64,000 bases of DNA, taken from contig OZ251574.1 of NCBI GenBank assembly GCA_965243635.1, forward strand, positions 3,410,001 to 3,474,000, given 5' to 3'. Below are positions 19,079-27,647 of this stretch, one piece after another. Within the stretch, counting starts at the first letter, position 1; every line of letters begins with the position of its first letter. Source of the DNA: Rs1 sp000416275 (lineage in GTDB: Bacteria; Pseudomonadota; Gammaproteobacteria; Pseudomonadales; Balneatricaceae). Position numbers and translations under genes: made by a program. The notes under the pieces were generated by a model. That model was not told the origin of the DNA, did not search any database, and saw nothing but the letters and a program-made list of their open reading frames with translations.

Positions 19079-19128
19079 CTCCATCCATCGACAGCAGCTT
19101 ATAGCATACTTTTTGTTGTAGGATGGAG
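19079..19128. repeat. Inverted repeat CTCCATCC / GGATGGAG
   Basis: Eight perfect bases repeated in inverse orientation at 19079-19086 and 19121-19128, 34 bases apart, downstream of the YecA-type gene. The loop is long and no T-run follows, so a terminator role is doubtful. Confidence 0.3.
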
Positions 19129-19175
19129 CTCATTAACACTTGCTTTATCCTACGCCGATCTGCTGCCAATAAATT

Positions 19176-19310
19176 CTATTTCAGCAATACGAGGCGATCA
19201 TTGTAATCCGCTGCTGATTCCATCCTCGCATAACCGCTGCGACTTCCTTGAACTTGCTGCATCTCACGAACATTGTCGGTAAATGCGATTTCGGCGAACT
19301 TATGTCCCAT
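19176..19310 (-). pseudogene. N-terminal remnant of a pyridoxamine 5'-phosphate oxidase-like gene
   Basis: An ATG at 19310 opens a 44-codon frame starting MGHKFAEIAFTDNV and continuing GSRSGYARMESAADYNDR before a TAG. From memory this closely resembles the N-terminus of a family of pyridoxamine 5'-phosphate oxidase-like flavin-binding proteins of about 200 residues, which would continue with the FMN-binding split-barrel. That continuation is missing downstream, so the gene appears truncated just after its start. An alternative is a genuine 44-residue protein, which is less likely. Confidence 0.6.
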
Positions 19311-19468
19311 AGTGTTTATTTCCAAGCAGTATTTAGCCTGTGAGGATCACAAGTTTTGTAACACAAGAGAAGACAATATTTTGCCAATAAACTACTTCGA
19401 AAAATTAAGCCGTCAGTGAAAAATTTTTTATATTAAACCATTAATAAAGTATTAATCTTCTACAGCCA

Positions 19469-19891
19469 TTATTTTTTCGGCAAATATGCAGCAAACTGAT
19501 CGCGAAGCTGTGCAGGCCAGGGGAGCGAGCGAGGGACGGTCTCTTTTAAATCGACGAACACTAAAGTTATTTTACTCTCCAGCCGCAATTGTTCAGCGCA
19601 GTAGCCGAGCACTGTTAAATCTAAGCTTGTCGTACCAATTTTTAACACACTCAAATTAAAGACTAGCTGATCCTCTAAAAAACTCGGCGCAATAAAATTA
19701 CTTTCAATCGCCACGGTGGGCACCCCAACCTTTTCAGCGATATGCATTTTTGCAAAAGAGTAATCTAAAGCCTGGGAAAACCACTGCTCAACCGTGGCAT
19801 TAATCATTTCAAAATAGCGTGGATAGAACACTATCCCAGCGGGGTCACAGTGCTGAAAAAGCACCTTGTGATTGAGTTGATAAACTAACAT
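19469..19891 (-). CDS. Acyl-CoA thioesterase, 4-hydroxybenzoyl-CoA thioesterase (hotdog) family
   Basis: A 140-residue single hotdog domain. The segment FQHCDPAGIVFYPRYFEMIN places catalytic Asp16 in the position used by Pseudomonas 4-hydroxybenzoyl-CoA thioesterase. The aromatic/acyl substrate is not determined by sequence. It starts 11 bp after livF and is the last gene of the apparent tryptophan dioxygenase-ABC operon. A role in releasing an aromatic acid (for example from an aminobenzoyl-CoA) is an inference from that context. Confidence 0.85.
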   Translation of the reverse strand: MLVYQLNHKVLFQHCDPAGIVFYPRYFEMINATVEQWFSQALDYSFAKMHIAEKVGVPTVAIESNFIAPSFLEDQLVFNLSVLKIGTTSLDLTVLGYCAEQLRLESKITLVFVDLKETVPRSLPWPAQLRDQFAAYLPKK

Positions 19892-19902
19892 GTTACACCC
19901 TC

Positions 19903-20607
19903 TTAAACGCCTAAATACTGTTGTAGAATAGTTTTCGACATAGCTTCAGGCAATCCACTAAATACCGTGCTGCCACGTTCTAAGATCACGCAGTGATCCG
20001 CCACTGGCAGTAACTCTTTAATGGTTTTATCGACAATTAAAATCGACTGGCCAGCGGCTTTTAGCTGCTTCACAGCCTGCCATATTTCCTGTCTAATAAC
20101 CGGCGCTAGCCCCTCGGTTGCCTCATCCAAAATTAGCAGCTTTGGATTGGTCATTAGCGCCCGACCCACCGCCAGCATTTGCTGCTCTCCTCCCGACAAG
20201 CTATTGGCATATTGACTGCGCCTTTCAGCGAGTCGAGGAAACAGTGCTTCCACCTTTGCCAAATCCCAGTGATTATTGTGCTCGGCGCGCGCACGGGCCG
20301 CAACCAACAAGTTCTCAGTGACCGTTAAATTACTAAAACAGCGCCTCCCCTCCGGCACTAGCCCTATCCCCAAACGCGCGATTTGGTGTGAGGGCAATGT
20401 CGATATATCGACACCTAAAAAGTGCAAGCTGCCAGACGACGCCCTAGACATGCCGCAAATCGAGCGAATTGTAGTGGTTTTACCCATGCCATTGCGCCCC
20501 ATGAGCGCGACCACTTGCCCTTCTTGAATCGAGAGATCAACCCCAAATAGCGCTTGCGACTGGCCGTAAAAGGTTGCTATCTGCGCTAGATTTAATAACA
20601 CCGACAT
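19903..20607 (-). CDS. livF: LIV-type ABC transporter ATP-binding protein (LivF)
   Basis: A 234-residue ABC ATPase with Walker A GRNGMGKTTTIRSICG (about residues 37-52), ABC signature LSGGEQQMLAVGRALM, and Walker B PKLLILDEATEGLAP. The 'TEGLAP' after Walker B is typical of LivF of the branched-chain/hydrophobic amino-acid transporter class, which powers uptake with LivG, H and M. It starts 2 bp after livG and the thioesterase gene follows. Confidence 0.92.
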   Translation of the reverse strand: MSVLLNLAQIATFYGQSQALFGVDLSIQEGQVVALMGRNGMGKTTTIRSICGMSRASSGSLHFLGVDISTLPSHQIARLGIGLVPEGRRCFSNLTVTENLLVAARARAEHNNHWDLAKVEALFPRLAERRSQYANSLSGGEQQMLAVGRALMTNPKLLILDEATEGLAPVIRQEIWQAVKQLKAAGQSILIVDKTIKELLPVADHCVILERGSTVFSGLPEAMSKTILQQYLGV

Positions 20608-20609
20608 CG

Positions 20610-21356
20610 CTAATCCTCTCCCAAATACGCTTCACGTACTAGGGCATTGTTACGCACTTGTGCGACACTGCCAGTCATAATGATTTTTCCATAGACTAAT
20701 ACCGAAATTCTATCAGCCAGCGAAAATACCGCATCCATGTCGTGCTCTACCATCAAAATTGGCGCGCGCAAACGCAGCGTATCCAAAAACCCGGTGAGCT
20801 TTTTGGAGCCCTCGGCCCCCATTCCCGCCATTGGCTCGTCCAACAGAAAGGCTTTCGGTTGCTGCGCTAAAACCACCGCTATTTCTAATTGTCGGCGCTC
20901 ACCGTGCGAGAGCTTAGCCGCACATACATCGGCTCTATTTTCTAAACCGACTTCTTTAAGACTCTCCATTGCCGAGGCGCGCAATACTTGATCATTGCCA
21001 ATCGACTTAAAGAAACTATAACTCGACCCCTGGACTGCTTGCACCGCCAGCATCACGTTCCTCAATACTGAATACTCCATCGCCAGGGATGATATTTGAA
21101 AAGTTCGCCCCAAGCCCAACCGCGCTCTAGCGACGACATCTAAGTGGGTTATATCCTTACCCAAAAATTCAATCCGCCCTTGGTCGGCGCTGATTTCACC
21201 ACAAATCTGTTTAATTAGCGTCGATTTACCCGCACCATTTGGGCCAATCACTGCGTGTATCTCATTGGGATATAAATCTAAACTCAAATCATCAGTGGCT
21301 TTTAATTGACCAAATGTTTTTACTAAATTTTTAATATTCAGGATCTTATCAGTCAT
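20610..21356 (-). CDS. livG: LIV-type ABC transporter ATP-binding protein (LivG)
   Basis: A 248-residue ABC ATPase with Walker A GPNGAGKSTLIKQICG, signature LSHGERRQLEIAVVLA, and Walker B AFLLDEPMAGMG ('AGMG' being typical of LivG). It pairs with LivF in the importer. The ATG at 21356 has AGGAGAGG directly upstream and overlaps the end of livM by 8 bases. The longer frame to 21401 lies inside livM and is rejected. Confidence 0.92.
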   Translation of the reverse strand: MTDKILNIKNLVKTFGQLKATDDLSLDLYPNEIHAVIGPNGAGKSTLIKQICGEISADQGRIEFLGKDITHLDVVARARLGLGRTFQISSLAMEYSVLRNVMLAVQAVQGSSYSFFKSIGNDQVLRASAMESLKEVGLENRADVCAAKLSHGERRQLEIAVVLAQQPKAFLLDEPMAGMGAEGSKKLTGFLDTLRLRAPILMVEHDMDAVFSLADRISVLVYGKIIMTGSVAQVRNNALVREAYLGED

Positions 21357-22341
21357 GTTTAACCTCTCCTGCGAGCACGCCGACAATCCCACCGCGGGCA
21401 AATAGCACCACTGTTAACAACATCACCCCGAGAAAAAGCATCCAGTGCTCGGTCACTCCCCCCAGATAATACTCAAAGAGGATAAACAACCCCGCGCCAA
21501 TTACCGGTCCAAATAACCGCCCCACACCCCCCAAAAGAACAAAGATCATAATTTCCCCCGAAGTGTGCCACGAGAACATGCCGGGACTGACAAAACGATT
21601 CAGATCTGCAAACAGCGCACCTGCTAAAGCGGTAATCATCGCCGAGATAACGAACGCGGTCAGCTTAATACCAAATGGACGGATGCCGACGGCGGCCAAG
21701 CGCTGTTCATTTTGTCGCGCAGCTTGCAGCGCGTTACCAAAATGTGAGTTCTTTAATCTTGAAACTAAAAAAATCACTGCCAGCAATAAACTAAAGCAGA
21801 TAGCAAAGAAACTCAGCGGATCTAAGGTATTGATCGAAAAAAATTGGTTGCGTTGATAAATAGACAGGCCATCTTCACCGCCGTAGGCGGGCCAGGCAAT
21901 CGAGAAGTAATAAATCATCTGCGCAAAGGCCAAGGTAATCATAATAAAATAAACGCCCTGGGTACGCAGGCTAAAATAACCTATTAATGCAGCTGCTAAG
22001 GCACTGATCAGAACAGCAAATAGCCAAATGAATAACATATTGGTGGTACCAAAAACAGCAAATCCAAACGCCGTGAATAGCAGTTCCTCATTCAGTGCAT
22101 GGGAGGCTAAAATTCCTGTTACATAGCCTCCTATACCAAAAAAGGCAGCGTGGCCAAAAGAGACCATCCCTCCTAAGCCCAGTGCTAAATTGAGACCGAC
22201 CCCCGCCATCGCCAAAATAGTCACTTTAGTCACTAAGGTAATATAAAAAGGTTCATCGAGGAAAAGTGCCAGTGCACTGAGCACTAGCAACGTGCTGACC
22301 ACTGCGCCATTAAGGAGCTGTTCTCTGGTTAAATTAAGCAT
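21349..22341 (-). CDS. livM: LIV-type ABC transporter permease (LivM)
   Basis: A 330-residue inner-membrane permease with about ten hydrophobic helices. Landmarks are GVGLNLALGLGGMVSFGHAAFFGIGGY, the classic LivM segment, and ADLNRFVSPGMFSW...FVLLGGVGRLFGPVIGA near the end. It forms the channel with LivH. It overlaps livH and livG by 8 bases each, showing tight translational coupling. Confidence 0.92.
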   Translation of the reverse strand: MLNLTREQLLNGAVVSTLLVLSALALFLDEPFYITLVTKVTILAMAGVGLNLALGLGGMVSFGHAAFFGIGGYVTGILASHALNEELLFTAFGFAVFGTTNMLFIWLFAVLISALAAALIGYFSLRTQGVYFIMITLAFAQMIYYFSIAWPAYGGEDGLSIYQRNQFFSINTLDPLSFFAICFSLLLAVIFLVSRLKNSHFGNALQAARQNEQRLAAVGIRPFGIKLTAFVISAMITALAGALFADLNRFVSPGMFSWHTSGEIMIFVLLGGVGRLFGPVIGAGLFILFEYYLGGVTEHWMLFLGVMLLTVVLFARGGIVGVLAGEVKHD

Positions 22342-23254
22342 GTGCTGGCACCAACCCTTTAGGCTTAACCACTAAGATAACCGCCATTAATAAATAAATA
22401 GCCACTGAGGACAGCGCTCCACCAATACTGGCTGCCGATTCTGCAGGCAGCACTAAGGAGAGTAGATAGGGCAGTAAAAAGCGCCCCATAGTATCGACAA
22501 TACCGACCAGTAACGCACCGATAAACGCCCCTTTAATCGAGCCAATCCCGCCGATAACCACTACCACAAACGCCAAGATAAGCACTGAGTCCCCCATCCC
22601 GACCTCAACCGATTGGATGGCGCCCAATAACGCTCCAGCCAACCCAGCTAAACCAGCACCTAAGGCAAACACTAACGTATACAAAGTGCGGATATCGACA
22701 CCGAGCGCCGCGATCATTTCCCGGTCTGACTCCCCCGCTCTAATTTGCATTCCCAGCCGCGTTTTAGAAATAAGTAGATACAGGCCGACTGCGACTAGGA
22801 CACCGATCAAAATAATGAATAATCGATAGCTAGAGTAGTCGAAAAAACCAAAGAGACTGATCGGTTTAGAGAGTAGTTCCGGTACATCCAGATACAGTGG
22901 GAACGCGCCAAACAACCAGCGTGTCGCCTCGGAAAATATTAATATTAGCGCATAGGTCGCCAGCACCTGATCTAGATGATCGCGTTGATACAGCCGGCGT
23001 ATCACGCCAACTTCAATGATCGCACCCGCCATCGCCGCAACGACTAAACTGGCGATCAAACCCAACCAAAAAGAACCGCTGATTCCGGCAATTAAGGCGC
23101 AGGCGAAAGCACCGACCATATACAGCACACCGTGCGCCAAATTAATTAAGCCCATGACACCAAAGATTAAAGTCAGCCCCGCTGACATTAAAAACAGCAT
23201 CATTGAAAACTGTAAACCATTGAGTAACTGCTCGAATATCAAAGTCGTAGTCAT
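22334..23254 (-). CDS. livH: LIV-type ABC transporter permease (LivH)
   Basis: A 306-residue permease with LivH landmarks: LTLIFGVMGLINLAHG near the N-terminus, RAGESDREMIAALGVDI in the cytoplasmic EAA-like loop, and VVVIGGIGSIKGAFIGALLVG. The ATG at 23254 gives the family's usual N-terminus (LLNGLQFSMMLFLMSAGLTL). The open frame continues to 23413, but that extension is translated 64 bp element and leader, and should not be annotated. A 400 bp gap containing the palindromic element separates it from the binding-protein gene. Confidence 0.92.
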   Translation of the reverse strand: MTTTLIFEQLLNGLQFSMMLFLMSAGLTLIFGVMGLINLAHGVLYMVGAFACALIAGISGSFWLGLIASLVVAAMAGAIIEVGVIRRLYQRDHLDQVLATYALILIFSEATRWLFGAFPLYLDVPELLSKPISLFGFFDYSSYRLFIILIGVLVAVGLYLLISKTRLGMQIRAGESDREMIAALGVDIRTLYTLVFALGAGLAGLAGALLGAIQSVEVGMGDSVLILAFVVVVIGGIGSIKGAFIGALLVGIVDTMGRFLLPYLLSLVLPAESAASIGGALSSVAIYLLMAVILVVKPKGLVPAHA

Positions 23255-23284
23255 CGTAGTCCGACCTACTCTATTAGCGGTAAT

Positions 23285-23348
23285 GAGACCTCTGCATAAC
23301 TTACCCAGAGGGTATGATAACTGCGCTCGCAACGTTGTGCAGAGGTCT
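23285..23348 (-). mobile_element. 64 bp palindromic miniature element, copy A (inside liv operon)
   Basis: The ends AGACCTCTGCATAAC and GTTGTGCAGAGGTCT are inverted repeats with one mismatch. The unit is flanked by a perfect 6 bp direct repeat GGTAAT at 23279-23284 and 23349-23354, as expected of a target duplication. It sits in the leader between the binding-protein gene and livH, where its hairpin could affect relative expression. Three further copies occur in the window. Confidence 0.85.
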
Positions 23349-23653
23349 GGTAATATAAGAATTGAAATTTTTATCGATTGAACACCACAGCGGACAATCG
23401 ATAAAAATCGCAAATTAATGATTAAAGGGTATTGATAGTGACTTTGCTTTTACCTAAATCAGCAGTTTTCTATCTTAGTCAACTGATCTTGATTGGCGAA
23501 AGCAGCAGGTGAACTGAGGCACTATTTAGTAATTTATTGACTAGCTGAAGCCGTGACTTTATTTTCCGTCACAGATTCAACTGGTAATAAATAAGACTTC
23601 AGAATGATAGGGACTGAAGCATCTGAATCGACTTTAATCAGTCAACGTCAAAC

Positions 23654-24802
23654 TCATAAAGCACACTGACTGGCGTAGACATCAGCGTGATTTTCCAGAG
23701 CAGTGGCAATAATTTTATTGGTCAGCACTCCATTTTCCTCAATCACTTCTCGCACATAAATGTTCTGGATCGGATGTTGATTGGGGCCGAATTTAAAATC
23801 GCCGCGCACCGATGCAAAATTAGCCGCCGCAAGTGCCGCTCTAAAAGCGTCGCTATCTTTTACATCCGCACTCTGCATCGCCGATAGTATTAAATTGGCA
23901 GTATCGTAACCTTGACTTGCATATAGAGAAGGTAGACGTCCGTATTCAGCCTTGAACGTTTTGACGAATAATAGATTGGCTTTATTGTCTAAGTCCTTGC
24001 TCCACTGAGACGAATTTTTCACCCCGAGTGCCGCTTTGCCAATCGCCTTAAGAATACCTTGGTCGAAGGAGAAAGCAGGCCCCATCACCGGTAAGCCGAC
24101 ACCCGACTGCGTGTATTGCTTCATGAAGGAAATACCCATTCCGCCGGGTAAAAAGAAGTAGATACTATCTGCTCCCGAGGCGCGAATTTTAGCAATTTCT
24201 GCCGCGTAATCTTTCTGTCCCAGCTTGGTATAAGTCTCCCCGGCTAGCGCACCTTTAAATAAGCGCTTAAAGCCAACCAAAGCATCTTTTCCCGCAGGGT
24301 AGTTAGGGGCTAATATGTAAGGTTTAACAAACCCTGATTTACTGGCATAAGAGCCCATCGCCTCGTGCAAGTTATCATTTTGCCATGCCACATTGAAATA
24401 GTTTTTATGGCAGCGTTTACCGGCTAAAGCAGAGGGGCCAGCATTGGGAGAGAGATAAAATTTATTTTGCGCGACCGCATTCGGCACTACCGCCATCGCC
24501 AAGTTGGACCAGACAATCCCGGTCAAAATATCCACTTTTTCACGCTGGATCATTTTATCAGCGATTTGCACCGCTAGCGGTGGTTTGCGAGCATCATCTT
24601 CAACAACCACAGTTAAATCACTATTGTTGGCCTGTTTAACCGCCAACAAGAAGCCGTCTCGAATATCTATTCCCAAACTCGCCCCACCACCGGTTAAGGT
24701 GGTGATAAGGCCTACTTTAACCGGGGCTGCTATTGATACTATTGGCATTACAGCTGCTGAAACTGTAAGCCCCATTGCTATGACAATCGCTAATTTTTTC
24801 AT
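23654..24802 (-). CDS. ABC transporter periplasmic substrate-binding protein, LIV/aromatic type
   Basis: The 382-residue precursor has an N-terminal signal peptide (about 25 residues, ending SIAA-PV) and a type 1 periplasmic-binding fold of the LivK class: VKVGLITTLTGGGASLGIDIRDGF and the hinge-side NYPAGKDALVGFKRLF. The C-terminal segment (NGVLTNKIIATALENH) recalls binding proteins of this class linked to aromatic acids rather than classical Leu/Ile/Val binders. The ligand is not determined. It lies between the tryptophan dioxygenase gene (103 bp upstream) and the permease genes. Confidence 0.88.
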   Translation of the reverse strand: MKKLAIVIAMGLTVSAAVMPIVSIAAPVKVGLITTLTGGGASLGIDIRDGFLLAVKQANNSDLTVVVEDDARKPPLAVQIADKMIQREKVDILTGIVWSNLAMAVVPNAVAQNKFYLSPNAGPSALAGKRCHKNYFNVAWQNDNLHEAMGSYASKSGFVKPYILAPNYPAGKDALVGFKRLFKGALAGETYTKLGQKDYAAEIAKIRASGADSIYFFLPGGMGISFMKQYTQSGVGLPVMGPAFSFDQGILKAIGKAALGVKNSSQWSKDLDNKANLLFVKTFKAEYGRLPSLYASQGYDTANLILSAMQSADVKDSDAFRAALAAANFASVRGDFKFGPNQHPIQNIYVREVIEENGVLTNKIIATALENHADVYASQCAL

Positions 24803-24905
24803 TATCGTTACCCATCAAGTTATTGTTATATTGGTATCCCGCTGCAGCCTTCAACAACAGTGCTGCGGGTCTAGATATCAAACGCTATCCAACTACCTGC
24901 CAACG

Positions 24906-25742
24906 CTACATTTTGGTCCTTACTGTCCACAATTCAGGAAACAAAACGGTGTCTAACATTCGCCTTAAATATGAAACGCCTCCGGTACCTCCGGTGCCTT
25001 TTTTCAAACCTATGATTCGCTCGACTGTTGTAACATGATTAAACCGCCAACGTCTAAAATAATCTTCAAAATCAACAAGCTTTTCCGCTAATTCGTAAAG
25101 TGACCAGTATTTTTCAGGGTTTTTATAGACCGTTTGCCAGGCATCTTCCACCAGCTCGCTCGGCTGGTGTTTCTCTCGCCAGTTGCGCTGCTCAAGTACC
25201 GTTGATAAATCAAAGCCATTGCGCTGCAGCAACAGCAAAGTTTCATCGTACAAACTCGGCATCGCCAAAATCGCCTCGAGCTTTTCTGTCACCTCAGGAT
25301 CGTGATCATGGGGCTTGAGCATCGCTAAATTTCGGTTACCGACCACAAATTCGATCGCCCGATACTGATAAGATTGGAAACCAGACGACTGGCCCAAGCT
25401 TTCACGAAAACTAGTGTATTCACTGGGAGTCATTGTGCGCAGTACATCCCACGCGCTGTTCAACTGTTCAAAGATGCGCGAGACACGAGACAAGTGCTTA
25501 AAAGCCGGGTGCAGCTGATCGGCACGAATTTGCTGCAATGCCGCCCCCATTTCATGTATAGCCAGTTTCAACCACAGCTCTGAGGTCTGATGCTGAATAA
25601 TAAACAACATCTCATCGTGAGCATCAGACAAAGGTTGCTGGCTATTTAAAATACTATCTAGCTGCAAATAGTCTCCATACGACATTTTGTCATTGAAATC
25701 CATTTCTGCACCTTCTGATGCGGGATTATAAGGGCAACTCAT
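24906..25742 (-). CDS. kynA: Tryptophan 2,3-dioxygenase
   Basis: TDO inserts O2 into L-tryptophan to give N-formylkynurenine, the first step of the kynurenine route. The 278-residue protein has FIIQHQTSELWLK with His51 at the distal haem-pocket position, FRRWRFNHVTTVER with His236 as the expected proximal haem ligand, and the substrate-binding loop KKGTGGTGGVSYL. Length fits bacterial TDO (about 280). No kynB or kynU is in the window. It is the first gene of the operon that continues with the LIV-type importer and the thioesterase. Confidence 0.96.
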   Translation of the reverse strand: MSCPYNPASEGAEMDFNDKMSYGDYLQLDSILNSQQPLSDAHDEMLFIIQHQTSELWLKLAIHEMGAALQQIRADQLHPAFKHLSRVSRIFEQLNSAWDVLRTMTPSEYTSFRESLGQSSGFQSYQYRAIEFVVGNRNLAMLKPHDHDPEVTEKLEAILAMPSLYDETLLLLQRNGFDLSTVLEQRNWREKHQPSELVEDAWQTVYKNPEKYWSLYELAEKLVDFEDYFRRWRFNHVTTVERIIGLKKGTGGTGGVSYLRRMLDTVLFPELWTVRTKM

Positions 25743-26113
25743 TCAATTATTTCCTAAACATGCGTTACTTGCCAGTCGATCAGTCACGTGCAGAGCGACC
25801 GGAACGCGTTAAATTCGATCCTAAAACCACCGATTACCAGTAAAAAACAGTCAAATATATCGCCGTGCTAAGCTAGCTATTTGCAACCTGCCGACACTAG
25901 ACGGGCTAGGCATGTTTTATAATGACTAAACTGCAATTAATGGCACTAATGTGAGTAGTAAACTGCCTATTTAAGTTAATACTGCCAACAAATCAAAACA
26001 ATTTCAAGCTTAAAATTTCAAGCTTAAAGCAAACTCATAAATACTCAATGAGTCCAGTTAGTTTTACTTCCTGCAGCCCCTCAACTAGCCTCAACTTCTA
26101 AAGTGTTGCTTAG
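25743..26113. other. Intergenic region upstream of kynA
   Basis: About 370 bp with no coding frame supported. It must contain the kynA promoter. A short direct duplication (TTTCAAGCTTAAAA repeated twice around 26003-26030) is visible, but no known regulator site was recognised. Confidence 0.4.
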
Positions 26114-26173
26114 AGAGCTCTGCAGAACGCTGCGAGCGCAGTTATCATACCCTCTGAGTCATGCAGGGCTCTC
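26114..26173 (+). mobile_element. 64 bp palindromic miniature element, copy D (60 bp variant)
   Basis: The inverse-orientation copy of the palindromic family shares the core GAGCGCAGTTATCATACCCT with the other copies but lacks a few bases near one end. Flanks are GCTTAG (26108-26113) and GCTTAA (26174-26179), a 5 of 6 match and consistent with a decayed 6 bp duplication. It lies just after the GNAT gene stop. Confidence 0.75.
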
Positions 26174-26183
26174 GCTTAAACAT

Positions 26184-26915
26184 TTAAGACTGCACTCGAT
26201 ACCAGTAATAGTAGCGCTGCTCAAAACCTAATTTTCGATAGAGATTAATCGCCGCAACATTATTAGCAACCACTTGTAGGTAACTATAGCTCGCCCCGTT
26301 TTCTCGCCCCCACTGCAACAGCGCATTGACTAATTGAAAAGCGCATCCTTGTCCCCTATATTCTGCAGCGATCTGCAGATCAAAGATGCCGATAAACTCT
26401 CGATGCAACACAGCTAAGCCACAGGCAACCTCCCGCCCATCTCGCTGCAAAACCACCGGCATAATTGGGTCTTTTATGCGGGTTAATATTTGCAAATGAG
26501 ATTGCTGCTCAGAGATTGAACTATTGATAATATTACAATAGCTCTGCATCCACTGACTTGGACTTTTAACTATCAGATTAACGGGTGAGCAGTCATTAGG
26601 CAGTAATCGCCGCGCCAAAACTAACGACTTATCTTGGTATTGATAACCGATAGAATTCAGGTATTTATCGAAGGCATTGTTCTCGGTAAAAGACGGAATA
26701 CGGATAACACTAGGCTGTTGTTTTTGTTTGAAATAATTCTCTATGTAGGCAATTAACGCTGGATATTCGCTATCTTGTAACTCCAGTAGATTAGCAGAAT
26801 TAGCCCTTTTAGTATGACCTTGTGCACAGCGCAATACGATGCCCTTATCCTCAATTTGCTCTAGAGCTGGCCAGGCACTAAACGCTGCATATTCTAACTG
26901 CTTATTGGTTACCAT
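26184..26915 (-). CDS. GNAT-family N-acetyltransferase
   Basis: The 243-residue product has a GNAT domain in its C-terminal half: the acetyl-CoA-binding motif A segment IAAEYRGQGCAFQLVNALLQ, followed by NNVAAINLYRKLGFEQRYYYWYR, the standard motif B end. The N-terminal half (1-130) resembles the degenerate first domain of two-domain GNAT proteins. The acceptor is unknown. It is monocistronic, with the palindromic element immediately downstream. Confidence 0.82.
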   Translation of the reverse strand: MVTNKQLEYAAFSAWPALEQIEDKGIVLRCAQGHTKRANSANLLELQDSEYPALIAYIENYFKQKQQPSVIRIPSFTENNAFDKYLNSIGYQYQDKSLVLARRLLPNDCSPVNLIVKSPSQWMQSYCNIINSSISEQQSHLQILTRIKDPIMPVVLQRDGREVACGLAVLHREFIGIFDLQIAAEYRGQGCAFQLVNALLQWGRENGASYSYLQVVANNVAAINLYRKLGFEQRYYYWYRVQS

Positions 26916-27272
26916 ATTTTAATATTACCGCAAGTAAATGCGTCGCTCAATCTAAGGAGCAACCTAAAATGTACAGCTATAAGGAACCTTTAAACAAGTC
27001 ACACTAACCCCTGGCGTACAGAGAAATTGGGGATTAAAGAACGGTTATAGATATACTGATGCGCTGACCAAAGCACAAATTCCTCTGCGCGTCCCATAAA
27101 ACATGTTCAGCGATTCTCTAAAGGAAATGCTTGTAAGAATCCACTCTGCGCTAAAAACACCACTGAGTCGCGAGAACAATTTAGCTCAGCTAGAGTAAAA
27201 ATCACTCTTCTTGACTTATCTAAAAATTAACCTAATATGTTATCTTCCAACAAAAATAAAAAGCGAGACCGA

Positions 27273-27647
27273 ATGAAAAAATTAATCATAACATGCGCAG
27301 CTTTAGCTCTTTTATCAGCCTGTAATGGAGGCCTCAAGCCACAATTACAGCAGCAAGTTTTAAGTAGCCCATCACTTAACGATCAACAGCTATTGGCTGA
27401 ATTCAAGGACCGAGAATTTTCGGTTAACGTTTTATCAGGTAGTCGTTCTGGACGCTATAATTTCAAATATAATGCCGACGGCACGGTCGATATCCAAACA
27501 GCAGGCTATAACGGCTCGAAGAGCTGGTCGATAAAAAACGCTCAACTCTGTGTCAAAACATGTCATTCGTATTATAAAGATCAAGCCACGGGAATTCTCT
27601 ACGGCACCACAAATGACAAAATCACCGCGATTCTCAATCCAAAATAA
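27273..27647 (+). CDS. Small predicted lipoprotein, unknown function
   Basis: A 124-residue product with a signal peptide and lipobox LLSAC (Cys17), so probable lipid attachment at the envelope. The mature part has an FSVNVLSGSRSGRYNFKYNADGTVDIQTAGY segment, suggesting a small beta-rich domain, and two Cys near the end (CVKTC) that may form a disulfide or bind a ligand. The ATG at 27273 starts the signal peptide. The frame opens upstream to 27237 but gives a basic leader unlike a lipoprotein. The family is not recognised. Confidence 0.7.
   Translation: MKKLIITCAALALLSACNGGLKPQLQQQVLSSPSLNDQQLLAEFKDREFSVNVLSGSRSGRYNFKYNADGTVDIQTAGYNGSKSWSIKNAQLCVKTCHSYYKDQATGILYGTTNDKITAILNPK

Noticed and set aside
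23424..23653. GTGAC...GTCAC inverted pair near 23550-23570 as another copy of the 209 bp element
   Set aside because: Only about 12 bases resemble the element end and the order does not match. It is not enough to call a copy.
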